A stretch of 64,000 nt of DNA from Halobaculum roseum (GCF_019880245.1 NZ_CP082287.1:124001-188000); one strand, 5' to 3'; shown: positions 51,415-59,787, counted from the stretch's first letter. Notes: generated by a model from the sequence alone, not told the origin. A program made the numbers and translations.

Positions 51415-51977
51415 ACAACCCTCACGACGACGACACCGAGGACATCGCCTGGACAGACCTTCCTGCGATCGAGCGAACGACATTGTATCTCATCGCACGG
51501 CTCGAACGCGACCGGCGCGAGATAACCGAGGAATCGTTCACGCGGGGGATCAGACACGTCATCCCCGAGGAGGACCCTGACCTCGATCCCTACAATGAGG
51601 CTCTCAAGGACCTCACTGAGAAGGGACTGCTCGCCAACTTCGATGGGAAGTACGTCGTCAGCGATGCTGGCCAACACCTTCTCCAAATCGAGTACGCTCG
51701 CATCGGGAGTGTCCTCGATCCAGCGATCCACGACGTCGGTGAGTCGTTCCCGAGTTGCCCCAACTGCGGTGATCCAGTCACGTCGCTGTCGGTCGCCGGC
51801 CCGGGCACCGTTCGGGCAGGCCCGTGTGGCTGTCAACTCCCTGGGCCACTCGATGCGGATCCACTGACGGATCGCCTCGGGAAGGCGCTCCAACTGACCG
51901 AAGACGACGACGCACGGTATCACATCCGCCAAGCGATGCAACTCGCGTTCGCGCGTAGCCACGGCTACACCGAATGA
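51411..51977 (+). CDS. Winged-helix protein with zinc-binding C-terminal part
   Basis: 188 residues. The N-terminal half resembles the PadR neighbour (LPAIERTTLYLIARLERDRR, then LKDLTEKGLLANFDGKYVVS). The C-terminal half holds SFPSCPNCGDPVTS and GPCGCQLPG, a likely zinc site, then a helical end. Probably arose from the adjacent PadR type by duplication and addition of a zinc domain (inference). Confidence 0.68.
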   Translation: MNNPHDDDTEDIAWTDLPAIERTTLYLIARLERDRREITEESFTRGIRHVIPEEDPDLDPYNEALKDLTEKGLLANFDGKYVVSDAGQHLLQIEYARIGSVLDPAIHDVGESFPSCPNCGDPVTSLSVAGPGTVRAGPCGCQLPGPLDADPLTDRLGKALQLTEDDDARYHIRQAMQLAFARSHGYTE

Positions 51978-52660
51978 CCACGCCCACTGCACCCTATGCG
52001 ATCGTTCCACTCACCGTCGAGGATCTGTGTGAGGGGTACATCCTCACGTGGGACGGCCGTGACGATCCAGTCACCGTCGTCGAATGCCATGAGAGTATGG
52101 CGATCGTCGAGACGCCAACCTGCGACCGCATCCAACTCACCAACAGCCCTGATGGCCTCCTGCTCCCCGACGAGGACACCCCACTCGAATCAATGACGAT
52201 CATCGGAACCCGCCGCTGGCAAGAGGCAGATGAGCTCTGGGAGTATCTCACAGATACCTATGAGTTCCCAACTGAATTCTCGGCGGTCACCTGTGCGGCC
52301 GACCTCGATATGACCGTCGAGGAGGTGAACCACCGTCTCAGCGATCTGCTCGCTGAGCCTCGGTCGTCGCTGCTGTTGGTCCGCGAAAGCTATGATCGCT
52401 GGCGCGCCTATCAGGTTGGCTTTGGAATAAGCTCTCCCCAAGAGCTCGTGAAAGTCCTGGAATCCCAGACACCGGTCGACAATGCAGACGCCGAGAACGG
52501 CACGATTGTCTGTACGCTGCCTGCAGAGACAACAGCGGTTCCGAAGGCCCTCGTCGACATTGCGTATGAATCTCACTGGACGATCGCACGCTTCGACCCC
52601 GAAGACAGTGAGGACCCTGCGGAGTGCACACTGACGCCACAGCGGGGTGACGAAAGGTAG
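51974..52660 (+). CDS. Hypothetical protein of the PadR/zinc-finger operon
   Basis: 228 residues, no family recognised. The first part (YAIVPLTVEDLCEGYILTWD, TVVECHESMAIVETPTCDRI) looks like a small beta barrel. The middle (FSAVTCAADLDMTVEEVNHR) looks like a helix-turn-helix. The end is mixed. Start overlaps the upstream stop by 4 bp. Last of the tightly coupled genes. Confidence 0.6.
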   Translation: MTTPTAPYAIVPLTVEDLCEGYILTWDGRDDPVTVVECHESMAIVETPTCDRIQLTNSPDGLLLPDEDTPLESMTIIGTRRWQEADELWEYLTDTYEFPTEFSAVTCAADLDMTVEEVNHRLSDLLAEPRSSLLLVRESYDRWRAYQVGFGISSPQELVKVLESQTPVDNADAENGTIVCTLPAETTAVPKALVDIAYESHWTIARFDPEDSEDPAECTLTPQRGDER

Positions 52661-52719
52661 GCGCGCCACACCACCGCGTCCGCCGTTCGACCGCCAACTA
52701 CCCACGGTACACCGACACC

Positions 52720-52920
52720 ATGAGTGACGACACTGACACGCTCGACGCCGACGCACAGCCCACGACTGACGACCTCGCAACGCTCGTCCGCGAGCAACGA
52801 AAGCCAACCGAGGAACATCAACTACTACTCACAGAGCTCGAAGAGCGGCTCAGTGAAGCCGGAAAATTCCGTGCGCGCTTCGATCATCTCACTTCGTCGG
52901 CAACCGGGGGCGGTAGATGA
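52720..52920 (+). CDS. Small acidic hypothetical protein
   Basis: 66 residues, Asp-rich N-terminus then a long helix (TDDLATLVREQRKPTEEHQL, LLTELEERLSEAGKFRARF). Unknown. A further possible frame begins with ATG 52917 overlapping its stop (ATGA; 60 codons, basic), but its last third runs over a TATA-like CTATAAAAAAATT, so I do not list it as a gene. Confidence 0.5.
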   Translation: MSDDTDTLDADAQPTTDDLATLVREQRKPTEEHQLLLTELEERLSEAGKFRARFDHLTSSATGGGR

Positions 52921-53236
52921 CCGCCCGCGCCAGTAAGCGCGGCGTGGATTCCGAGGTGTCACCAGCCGTCCGTCGTGCTCGTCGACATCACCGGATCCCC
53001 ATTCAGCAGAACACACTGGGTCGAATCCAACCTAGTTCACTGGTACCCTATAAAAAAATTTCCCGGATCCCAGTTGTCGCCCATGGTGACTCACCCTGAG
53101 CGTCCTGAGCGACGGCCAACCGCGCTCGTCACCAAATCGTCAGACGGCGCGATGGCTGAGATCCAAAACAGCCCAAGAATTAATATAGGTGGTTGGGTCC
53201 GACTTAATCGGAAACGAAGGACAACACCACGGCTCA
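52921..53236. promoter_or_regulatory. Gene-free stretch with two TATA-like boxes before a hairpin-rich tract
   Basis: CTATAAAAAAATTTCCC near 53048 and TTAATATAGG near 53179 look like archaeal core promoters on the plus strand. The second would start a transcript near 53205, just before the strong hairpins at 53237-53307. No convincing protein starts in the right place, so they may drive a noncoding RNA or the leader of the 53963 gene. Confidence 0.4.
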
Positions 53237-53343
53237 CCGGTGTTCTACAGAACAGCGGAGGAAGGGTTCGCCCTTCCTCACAACGGCTGGACACCCTGTT
53301 CTGTAGAGCCCGGGATAATAGAGTTTGCCCCCGGTCGAGGAGT
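53237..53343 (+). ncRNA. Candidate structured RNA, module 1
   Basis: Outer stem TCTACAGAACAG (53244-53255) pairs perfectly with CTGTTCTGTAGA (53296-53307). Inside is GAGGAAGGG-TTCG-CCCTTCCTC (53258-53279), a perfect 9 bp stem with a TTCG tetraloop. AGTTTGCCCCCG follows at 53332-53343. Perfect nested stems with a stable tetraloop suggest an RNA. A DNA-level role such as a replication origin hairpin is the alternative. Confidence 0.45.
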
Positions 53344-53375
53344 GGAATCGCTACCACTCACGCTCGACAGCATTC

Positions 53376-53412
53376 CCCGAGCAGCTGCAGCGCTGTCCAG
53401 CAGCTGCTCGGG
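53376..53412. repeat. Perfect 13 bp inverted repeat
   Basis: CCCGAGCAGCTGC (53376-53388) and GCAGCTGCTCGGG (53400-53412) are exact complements around an 11-base spacer. Each arm contains GCAGCTGC, itself a palindrome, so the site can bind dimers in several registers. It lies between the two hairpin modules. Confidence 0.65.
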
Positions 53413-53962
53413 CACCGAAACCGCACCATGCACGACACACCACACATCGCGCCGTCCGCCCCACGGCGACTGGCTAGTGTCCCGGTGCCACCCCGATCTC
53501 ATCGGCACCCCAGTAGTGGCGCGTTCGTCATGCGTGCGTCAGACAAATCGGCCGATGACTCGGACCCCACCGGCGCGATCGGCGGTAGTGATATTACTGG
53601 TGAACGGAACCGGTTCGAACAGACACCAAGACAGGCGCTACCTGAATGCAGTTCGACCAGGGAGAAAGGGAGGTCGGGTCCTCCCTACCCTAGGCCAACG
53701 ACCTCCTCCTTGATCGGACCACATGAAATAGTTTGCCCCCGACCAGCGACGGTGCTGTGCAGCGCGGTTGCGTGCCCAGTCACGCGTAATCGTCGGTCTC
53801 GGTGCCCAATCCGCCTAGTCACGAGTATCGCTGTCTCTCCGTCGCGCTCTACATAGCTCGCTCGATGCTCTGCACGCCTCACCCCACGGTGTTCGCCCAC
53901 TTGTTACCAGATGGACTCCCCCTTGCGACCACTCGTTGGCAGTCACTCAGGGGTGTGGGGCA
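53413..53962. repeat. Second hairpin module and leader of the 53963 gene
   Basis: AGGGAGG-TCGGGT-CCTCCCT (about 53668-53687) is a stem-loop similar in position to the GAGGAAGGG hairpin of module 1, and is again followed by AGTTTGCCCCCG (53730-53741; first copy 53332-53343, about 398 bp earlier). GAACCGGTTC (about 53608) is a perfect palindrome. No protein gene is supported. The repeat of hairpin plus AGTTTGCCCCCG suggests tandem functional modules. Confidence 0.45.
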
Positions 53963-56900
53963 GTGACGGCGTACGCGCTCATCGAGTGTCCGCAGTGTCA
54001 CGAGTTGTTCATCGTCGAGGACTCGGACAAAGTTACGATCACATGCCGCCAGTGCCAGCACACTCGCCTCCACCGGAACATCCGGTACACCAAGACAGGA
54101 TCAGTGGCCGAACTCCGCGAGATTCGCTCTCGACTCAACGCGGATCGAGCTGGGGAGGCGCACCCCGACCAGACTGTCGCCGAGCAGGGTAACCAGATCT
54201 ACTGGGCGCCGTCGATCAGCGACGGCTGGTCACCCGAGTACGAGGACGCCTTCCAAACGCAGGCAGAGCAGTTGGCGGAGCGCCAGCGGACGACACAGCG
54301 TGAGGCGTTCGCTGACCAGGTTGAATTCGGCGTCGACGCACCCGCGCCGATCCGCCCGGATGAAGACCTTCCAGCCCGCTCGCCCGTCAACGAGGCGAAC
54401 GCGATCGAGGTCGAGGACGTCTCCGACTTGCCGGCAGTCACCGACGAAACTGTCCTCGAATTCGAGACTACAGGCCAGACATTCGTCGACGGCGGCCAAC
54501 AGCCGCTTGTAGCAGAGGTCACGGGGCTCGAACCCACGGTGACTGAGGCCGACCGACTGCTCGTAGCGTTGCTGCCGGCGACGATCCGCGGCATCGCCTA
54601 TTTCGCTCACCGTCGCAAGTTCACCGCACGCACAGCTCACCAGCTGGCACACGTCCTCATTCACGAACGCGGGATCGTGGCTGGCAACGGCGCGTGGGCG
54701 CACGCTGCCGCGAAATACGCGTTGATCTACCAGGATGGCCCTGCAGTCGAGGGTGTTGGCGAAACGTGGTCGGACCGTATTGACGCGGTCCGCCGACGCG
54801 CTGGACTCTCCTTGACTGCAGACGGCTCCATCTCGAAAGCCGATGCCGAACGGCAGGTAACACGGGCTATGCTGCTTCGAACGCTCACCGCATTCGCGAG
54901 CGGACAAGATGCTGCCCGAGAGGGCTTTGGTCGCGAGGATCTCATCAGGTCCGTCGTGCCGGCGCTTGCGCTTCGCAAGCGGCCGGCCCGCCTCAGGGTG
55001 ACGTTGGACCGCCGCGAGTGGCTGGATGCGCTCTCCGGCGACGACACGCGCCGTATCGAGCGTCTCCTCGGCGTGCTCGAGGTGCTCTCGATCGTCGTCG
55101 ACGTCTGCATCAGTGTCCCTGGTGGGCTTGATGGGAAGCTGTTCGGCGAACTTGAGGAGGCGCTCCCTGTGTGGACCGACGAACGTCTTACTGAAACCCG
55201 CGACCGGTTCCACTCCCGCAGCGTGGACGGCCACGATCGACTGGCTCCCCTCGAAGCGTATCGAGCGGCTCGCAAGTACGCCGGCCGTGGGTCCACGAAG
55301 AAGTACAGTGTCCTTGCAGCACTCTCTCAGGACGATCTCCAGCGTGCGAGTGCTGTCGTCGACACTGGTGTGTGTCTCGCTGCAGTCGGCTCTGTGTACG
55401 GCTTCCTGGCCGAGCTCGCTGACGCTGGATTGGCTGAACAGGTCGGACAAAAGTGGCGCTTGACGCCACTGGGCGCTGCTGCAGCGGAGTTGCTGAACGA
55501 CGCCCTCGTGTTGGTCCATCCTGAGCAGCAGGCAAACTGGACCGGTCTTGCTACCCCCTGCAATAGCACCAACAAGTGTAGTGCTCAGCGCCAGCCGTCC
55601 CACGGGGAGGGGGAGACCGCCGGGGAGACCGACACCGCCGACCGCAACGACCGCCTGCCGCCGACCGCCCGGTCGCTCGACCGCGACATCGCCCGCGTCA
55701 AGCCGCCACAAGGCGCAACGCACCTGCAGTACTTCGGCGAGTACGATACCGACCACCGCCGCTACAGCTCGGAGTTCCAGCACCGGGTCCTCCGCTCGTT
55801 GGCCCAAGACGCTGTTGTGACCTGTGTCGATACTCCTACCGAGGAGCTGTATCCTGCTCCCGAATCCGTCGACGGTGACCTCGAGGACGGTGACGATCTC
55901 GGCGCGGGGAAGGTGACACAGGCGAACTTCGACGCAAAGACGGCGACACTCGTTGCACCGCTGCAGTGGGGCGGCTCTGACTCCATGCTCACGCGGCTGG
56001 GCCGGATGCTGTTCGACCCGCATCTCTGGGAACAGATGTCGATGGACGAGCGGATCGGCGACGACCTGGGGAAGATCCCGCTTGATGGGCTCGACGTCGA
56101 CGACGATGTCGAGGGCTACCTATACGGCCACCAGTTCGGCTGGCTCGCGACCGACGACGATCACCCGGCTGTCGACCCGGATAAAACGGTGCGTTCGAAC
56201 TGGGTTGACCGAGTTCGCGGCCGGTGCGCACACCTGCTCAAGCTGCTGGCCGACGACGAGACGTACCAGAACGCCGAGCAGGGGAAGGAGCTGAAAGAAC
56301 TCGGCCAGGGCATCCTCACGATGGGCACGAAGCTGCTGCACGCAGTCGGGATCGAGGTGGTGTTCCCGATACGCGTCCCGAACGTCGGCAACCTGCTCCG
56401 GAATCCGAGCGCGCTGGCGGACTTCAGCGACTTCTTCCGCTACACCGTACCCAAGCATTTTGCCTTCGGGCACCACGCGGCCCACCGACACACAGTCGAG
56501 ACGGACGGCGAGCGGCTGAAACACCGCCTGTCGCTGGAGATGGATGAGACTGACCGCCACGCTGAGCCGACAGCGCGGTGGGTCATCCAGGGCGGCTCTG
56601 CGGACCCAACCGCGGCCAGCGCCGACGACCTCCGGCCGTTCGTCGAGGACGCACTCGGCGCGGTCAAGCCCCGCGAGGCGGTCGCAGAGGGCGCTGAGGA
56701 CGCCCCAGTCATCGACATCAGTGTCACCTCAGCGTCGACGTACCGCTGGACGCGAGACTACCTCGAGCGCGAGCTCGCTGAGAAGGGCTGGGAAGACCTA
56801 CGCGGCGATCGCTCTCAGTGGGTGAACCCCGACTCAGACGATATCGAGCGCCTTGCGAGAGTGCTGGTCGCGATGACTGCCCGAGGGGAGGCCTGGCGGA

Positions 56901-57604
56901 CATCGGGCCTCGCGATCGCCGAAGCGGTCCACTCACTGCCCGCTCGCGAAGGGACCGAACAGCTGACCACTCGCGATATCGAATTCGCGCTCTCGCAGAT
57001 CTCTCCCGAGCACGTCCTCCCGACGCTTCCACCGTCGGCGGGCAAGTGTCTTCAGAAGCTGCTCGCTGCGGACGAGCCACTGCGAGCACGCGAACTGTAC
57101 GAGGAGCGTGTGGGCATCTCTGAATCGATGTGGCGAACCATTCGCGAGGACCTCGAAGGTCTGCAGTTCGTGACTCGCGAAGATGACGGGCTCTTGGTCG
57201 CGACCGTGTCTCCCTGGTGGAGTAGCCGTGATGGCGGCGTTCGAACGCTCGACGCAGAAGAAGAGCTGTGGATGGCGGCGATGCACGAGGATGGACACGT
57301 CAACTGGGGTGCGATGGTGCTCCTCGACGACGCCGATCTACTCCACGATCCCGACGGGGTGTGCGGTGCCGACGACTGGCAGCGCCCACCGAAAGACATC
57401 GACATCGACGATCTCCGATCGCTCGACCGCCGCCTGGGAGCATGGGCGCCGGTCATCGCGACGCTCGTCGACGAGGCTCCCGACCAGGAGACCACGACGG
57501 TCGCGAGAGTCGGACGGCTACCCGCTGGACTCGAAAACCGCCAGACTGCATTCGTTAGAGGGTCGAGTAACATCGCTTCAGATGGCAGTTGGGGGGTTGA
57601 GTAA
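53963..57604 (+). CDS. Large DUF5817-type zinc ribbon protein, possible replicon protein
   Basis: 1213 residues from GTG 53963 (MTAYALIECPQC; a start 9 codons earlier is less typical). The N-terminal zinc ribbon has Cys 9, 12, 28 and 31, as in DUF5817. A long middle section includes TIRGIAYFAHRRKFTARTAH, winged-helix-like segments (SVYGFLAELADAGLAEQVGQ) and a conserved-looking block around HQFGWLATDDDHPAVDPDKT. The C-terminus has another winged helix (LRARELYEERVGISESMWRT). No ATPase or nuclease motif is visible. Hairpin modules precede it and short direct repeats follow it, a layout expected for a replication initiator (inference). Confidence 0.7.
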   Translation: MTAYALIECPQCHELFIVEDSDKVTITCRQCQHTRLHRNIRYTKTGSVAELREIRSRLNADRAGEAHPDQTVAEQGNQIYWAPSISDGWSPEYEDAFQTQAEQLAERQRTTQREAFADQVEFGVDAPAPIRPDEDLPARSPVNEANAIEVEDVSDLPAVTDETVLEFETTGQTFVDGGQQPLVAEVTGLEPTVTEADRLLVALLPATIRGIAYFAHRRKFTARTAHQLAHVLIHERGIVAGNGAWAHAAAKYALIYQDGPAVEGVGETWSDRIDAVRRRAGLSLTADGSISKADAERQVTRAMLLRTLTAFASGQDAAREGFGREDLIRSVVPALALRKRPARLRVTLDRREWLDALSGDDTRRIERLLGVLEVLSIVVDVCISVPGGLDGKLFGELEEALPVWTDERLTETRDRFHSRSVDGHDRLAPLEAYRAARKYAGRGSTKKYSVLAALSQDDLQRASAVVDTGVCLAAVGSVYGFLAELADAGLAEQVGQKWRLTPLGAAAAELLNDALVLVHPEQQANWTGLATPCNSTNKCSAQRQPSHGEGETAGETDTADRNDRLPPTARSLDRDIARVKPPQGATHLQYFGEYDTDHRRYSSEFQHRVLRSLAQDAVVTCVDTPTEELYPAPESVDGDLEDGDDLGAGKVTQANFDAKTATLVAPLQWGGSDSMLTRLGRMLFDPHLWEQMSMDERIGDDLGKIPLDGLDVDDDVEGYLYGHQFGWLATDDDHPAVDPDKTVRSNWVDRVRGRCAHLLKLLADDETYQNAEQGKELKELGQGILTMGTKLLHAVGIEVVFPIRVPNVGNLLRNPSALADFSDFFRYTVPKHFAFGHHAAHRHTVETDGERLKHRLSLEMDETDRHAEPTARWVIQGGSADPTAASADDLRPFVEDALGAVKPREAVAEGAEDAPVIDISVTSASTYRWTRDYLERELAEKGWEDLRGDRSQWVNPDSDDIERLARVLVAMTARGEAWRTSGLAIAEAVHSLPAREGTEQLTTRDIEFALSQISPEHVLPTLPPSAGKCLQKLLAADEPLRARELYEERVGISESMWRTIREDLEGLQFVTREDDGLLVATVSPWWSSRDGGVRTLDAEEELWMAAMHEDGHVNWGAMVLLDDADLLHDPDGVCGADDWQRPPKDIDIDDLRSLDRRLGAWAPVIATLVDEAPDQETTTVARVGRLPAGLENRQTAFVRGSSNIASDGSWGVE

Positions 57605-57902
57605 CACTCGATTGCTGTTCTTCTGTGAACGTCTCACCATTAGTGAGATGATCTGACATCTATTTCCACTCTGATGGGGGGTGGGTCACTCTCCCCACTT
57701 GATCCACTCTGCCGGGGGGTTGTTGATATTGCCAGAGTTGGTTCTCTTTCGACATCCTCGAACGGCAGCGGCTTGAGATCGTGGCCATCGACCGAACCAG
57801 TCCTCTGAACTTGTCCGAAGGCCCCCCCTGTGGGTCACTTGTCCGAACTCTCCGAACAGGGGGTAGTTCGGTGACAGACGTGGCTGCTTGTCTGATCCCA
57901 AT
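57605..57902. other. 298 bp AT/GC-patchy spacer
   Basis: No gene. GGGGGGTGGGTCACTCTCCCC near 57676 and the facing CCCCCTGTGGG and ACAGGGGGTAG words (57826-57865) suggest further G-rich symmetric sites leading into the repeat cluster. Confidence 0.4.
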
Positions 57903-58020
57903 GTGGGAGTGAAAGTGGAAGTGGCTACGCACCCCCCGTGGGAGTGACAGGAGTGACACCCCCCTCGTGGGAGTGAAAGTCGAACCCCCGTGCAGAGTGA
58001 AGGGGGGAGATCAGAGTGAA
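57903..58020. repeat. Iteron-like cluster of GTGGGAGTGA repeats
   Basis: Three exact copies of GTGGGAGTGA at 57903-57912, 57938-57947 and 57967-57976 (spacing 35 and 29 bp). The latter two are preceded by C-runs (ACCCCCC and CCCCCCTC). Shorter relatives GGAGTGA (57950) and CAGAGTGA (two copies, near 57993 and 58012) extend the cluster. Such same-strand iterons next to a large replicon-type protein suggest an origin of replication or a partition site. Confidence 0.55.
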
Positions 58021-58243
58021 AATCCGTAACCCACACACCGCTACCGAAATGTTCTGAAGAGCAGCCCCACTCAACATTCTGAGCGTCCCAGACAGAAGAC
58101 ACACACCGCCTTCCCGAATGTAATCTGGAGCTTCAGAGCTTGAAACTGTCAAATAATGAGTTCACGATTGTGTAAGCGCCACCTCGGAACCGATTAGAGG
58201 CATCTTCTTGAGAAGCAGTCTGGAGGTCCTCGACGGCCACAGG
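58021..58243. other. 223 bp without a supported gene
   Basis: The sequence after the repeat cluster is unremarkable. Small frames on both strands are short and lack haloarchaeal protein composition. Confidence 0.4.
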
Positions 58244-58456
58244 TCAGACATGCTGGAACACGACGCGGAGAGCCAGCTGAACAATCTCTGAGCGATCGTA
58301 CTCCTCGTCGACGTCGCGAGTATCCCGCGAGCGAATTTTTCGCGATTCTGGAGAAACCTCCGGAAACAGTCTGATCGCCGCAGCCAACCGATACGAGGCC
58401 TGCCGATGCAACGGCCGCTCACAGTTAGTAGAGGACTGCAGCGGGATGGCCCACTG
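58244..58456 (-). pseudogene. Unidentified C-terminal gene fragment
   Basis: A 70-codon minus-strand frame without start reads RPLHRQASYRLAAAIRLFPE, then DTRDVDEEYDRSEIVQLALR before its stop. The acidic helix RSEIVQLALRVVF looks like real coding sequence, but I cannot name the family. Confidence 0.35.
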
Positions 58457-58494
58457 TCAGAACCTCCGAACCAGCCAACAGTAATGGGAGTATC

Positions 58495-58683
58495 TCAGTT
58501 GCGATCGCCTCGGCCGACCTGAATTCCAAAGAGAAACGACCCGCCTGCTAGCAAAATCGCAATTGACACGGGAGCTAAACGGTCTGCGGAAGAGACCCCT
58601 ACAATGACGAGAAGGAGAAGAGCGGCCTGAGAAAGAAAGATCCCCACCTGAGCTGTGGTGCTCGCAGCAGTGGCATTCAGCAT
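58495..58683 (-). CDS. Small two-span membrane protein
   Basis: 62 residues from ATG 58683 (MLNATAASTTAQVG). Two hydrophobic segments (IFLSQAALLLLVIVGVS and VSIAILLAGGSFLFGIQVG) and a polar end. The second segment resembles that of the protein at 16468-16698. Function unknown. Confidence 0.55.
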   Translation of the reverse strand: MLNATAASTTAQVGIFLSQAALLLLVIVGVSSADRLAPVSIAILLAGGSFLFGIQVGRGDRN

Positions 58684-58826
58684 ATGTTCGCTATCACACG
58701 TATTAAAAAAAAATAGTTGCCGGTAGGGTCGGATTCGACAAGTTCGATAACTTCGTCTGCGACAGTTATGGACTCGTCGTCGCCGCGCTCGCTGCACTCA
58801 CTGGGTTTCGCGTGGAAGTGCGCCAT
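58677..58826 (-). CDS. Possible 49-residue protein upstream of the membrane protein
   Basis: From ATG 58826 the frame reads MAHFHAKPSECSERGDDESI, then VADEVIELVESDPTGNYFFL, and ends 7 bp inside the next gene. The first two thirds have haloarchaeal acidic character. The end crosses a T9 run (on this strand) that could be a terminator or a frameshift site, so the true end is uncertain. Confidence 0.3.
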   Translation of the reverse strand: MAHFHAKPSECSERGDDESITVADEVIELVESDPTGNYFFLIRVIANIC

Positions 58827-59077
58827 CTCGAAGGCCCATCACAGGTCCGTTCGCGGTGTAGTCCTAGTGGGGCGAGAATGCACTTGATCTGTGACTTCAA
58901 CGCGTACAATGTCTCCGGCTGACGCGCCGAGCGGTCGTGAACACGAGTGGAACGGTTCCACGGCGTAGATCAGCAGTTGCTCGTAGGTGCCCCATCCCGC
59001 GTTCTCAGTAATGCTGTATTGTGTGGCTCTCCTGTCGCTCCGCTATCTTCAACAGACGACCGCTCCTCAGGTTGACT
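58827..59077. other. 251 bp without a supported gene
   Basis: No open frame with protein-like composition. It should contain divergent promoters for the minus-strand small genes and the plus-strand zinc-ribbon gene. Confidence 0.4.
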
Positions 59078-59431
59078 ATGGACTGTCCCGCGTGCGGCTG
59101 CCCTGTCACCCTCGAGGTCGGACCGGAACGGCCGCTTTCGATGTCACTTTCCGACGCAGTCCTTGCAGCGGAGGAGGACGAGCGCATCGAGGTTACCCGA
59201 GATTGTTGGGGCTGTGGGTGGCACGAGACGCGACAGATCCTCGTTGAATCCATCGACACAATCGCGGGCGACGAGGCAACCGTTGAGCGAGCCGCACTCA
59301 TCGACGAGATCACCGATGAACTCGCGGGGATCGATCAGGTAGCGACACTCGAGGAACTCCTCGTAGAGACCCGGCGGCAACGGCGAACTGAGGCAACAAC
59401 GGCTGATACGGATGGCGACAGTACAGAGTAA
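59078..59431 (+). CDS. Small zinc ribbon protein with helical tail
   Basis: 117 residues from ATG 59078 (MDCPACGCPVTLEVG). A CPAC pair and a later CWGCGWHET pair make a zinc ribbon. The rest is acidic helix (AALIDEITDELAGIDQVATL, then EELLVETRRQRR). A longer upstream reading is hydrophobic and unlike the family. The next gene begins 6 bp later. Confidence 0.65.
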   Translation: MDCPACGCPVTLEVGPERPLSMSLSDAVLAAEEDERIEVTRDCWGCGWHETRQILVESIDTIAGDEATVERAALIDEITDELAGIDQVATLEELLVETRRQRRTEATTADTDGDSTE

Positions 59432-59437
59432 CTCGCT

Positions 59438-59787
59438 ATGCCGGATGCTGAGCCCCTCTATGACGTTCGTGAGGAAACCGGGAATCCCGAGCACGCATCG
59501 GTCGACGATGTGGTCGAACGGGCGCAAAACCCGCGAGCCGATCACGAAGACGCACAGTCCGATACGGCGATGGCTGCTATCATCGATACTTACGAAATTG
59601 AGTCGGTCCGTACAGTCGTCCAGCGCATCCTCATCGACGACGAACCGTTCCGGACCGCCACAAATGGCCTTGAGATGCGTAACGTCGACGCTGTTCGGAT
59701 CGTGACGGCCGCCATTGGTTCATCAATGAGGTAGACATCGACGGCGACGCGATGACGGTCGACACCACTGACGGAGATACCCGATGA
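59438..59787 (+). pseudogene. Probable antitoxin-side partner of Doc, frameshifted near its end
   Basis: The frame from ATG 59438 runs to a stop at 59734, reading LEMRNVDAVRIVTAAIGSSM. In another frame GRHWFINEVDIDGDAMTVDT continues to TGA 59785-59787. Restoring four bases at ATCGTGACGG (a lost TCGT of a tandem TCGT pair) would join DAVRIV to RDGRHWFINEVDID. The protein is acidic with no recognised family. Its place 84 bp before the Doc gene suggests an antitoxin. Confidence 0.5.

Noticed and set aside
52917-53099. 60-codon frame overlapping the previous stop by ATGA
   Set aside because: It is basic, and its end crosses a TATA-like box and noncoding sequence; coupling overlap alone is weak evidence.
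54230-56023. Long open minus-strand frame opposite the 53963-57604 gene
   Set aside because: It is Cys- and Arg-rich with no acidic haloarchaeal character and mirrors the GC-biased third positions of the plus-strand gene.
53200-58100. CRISPR array
   Set aside because: Repeats are short, few, unevenly spaced or inverted; no regular repeat-spacer pattern and no cas gene are present.
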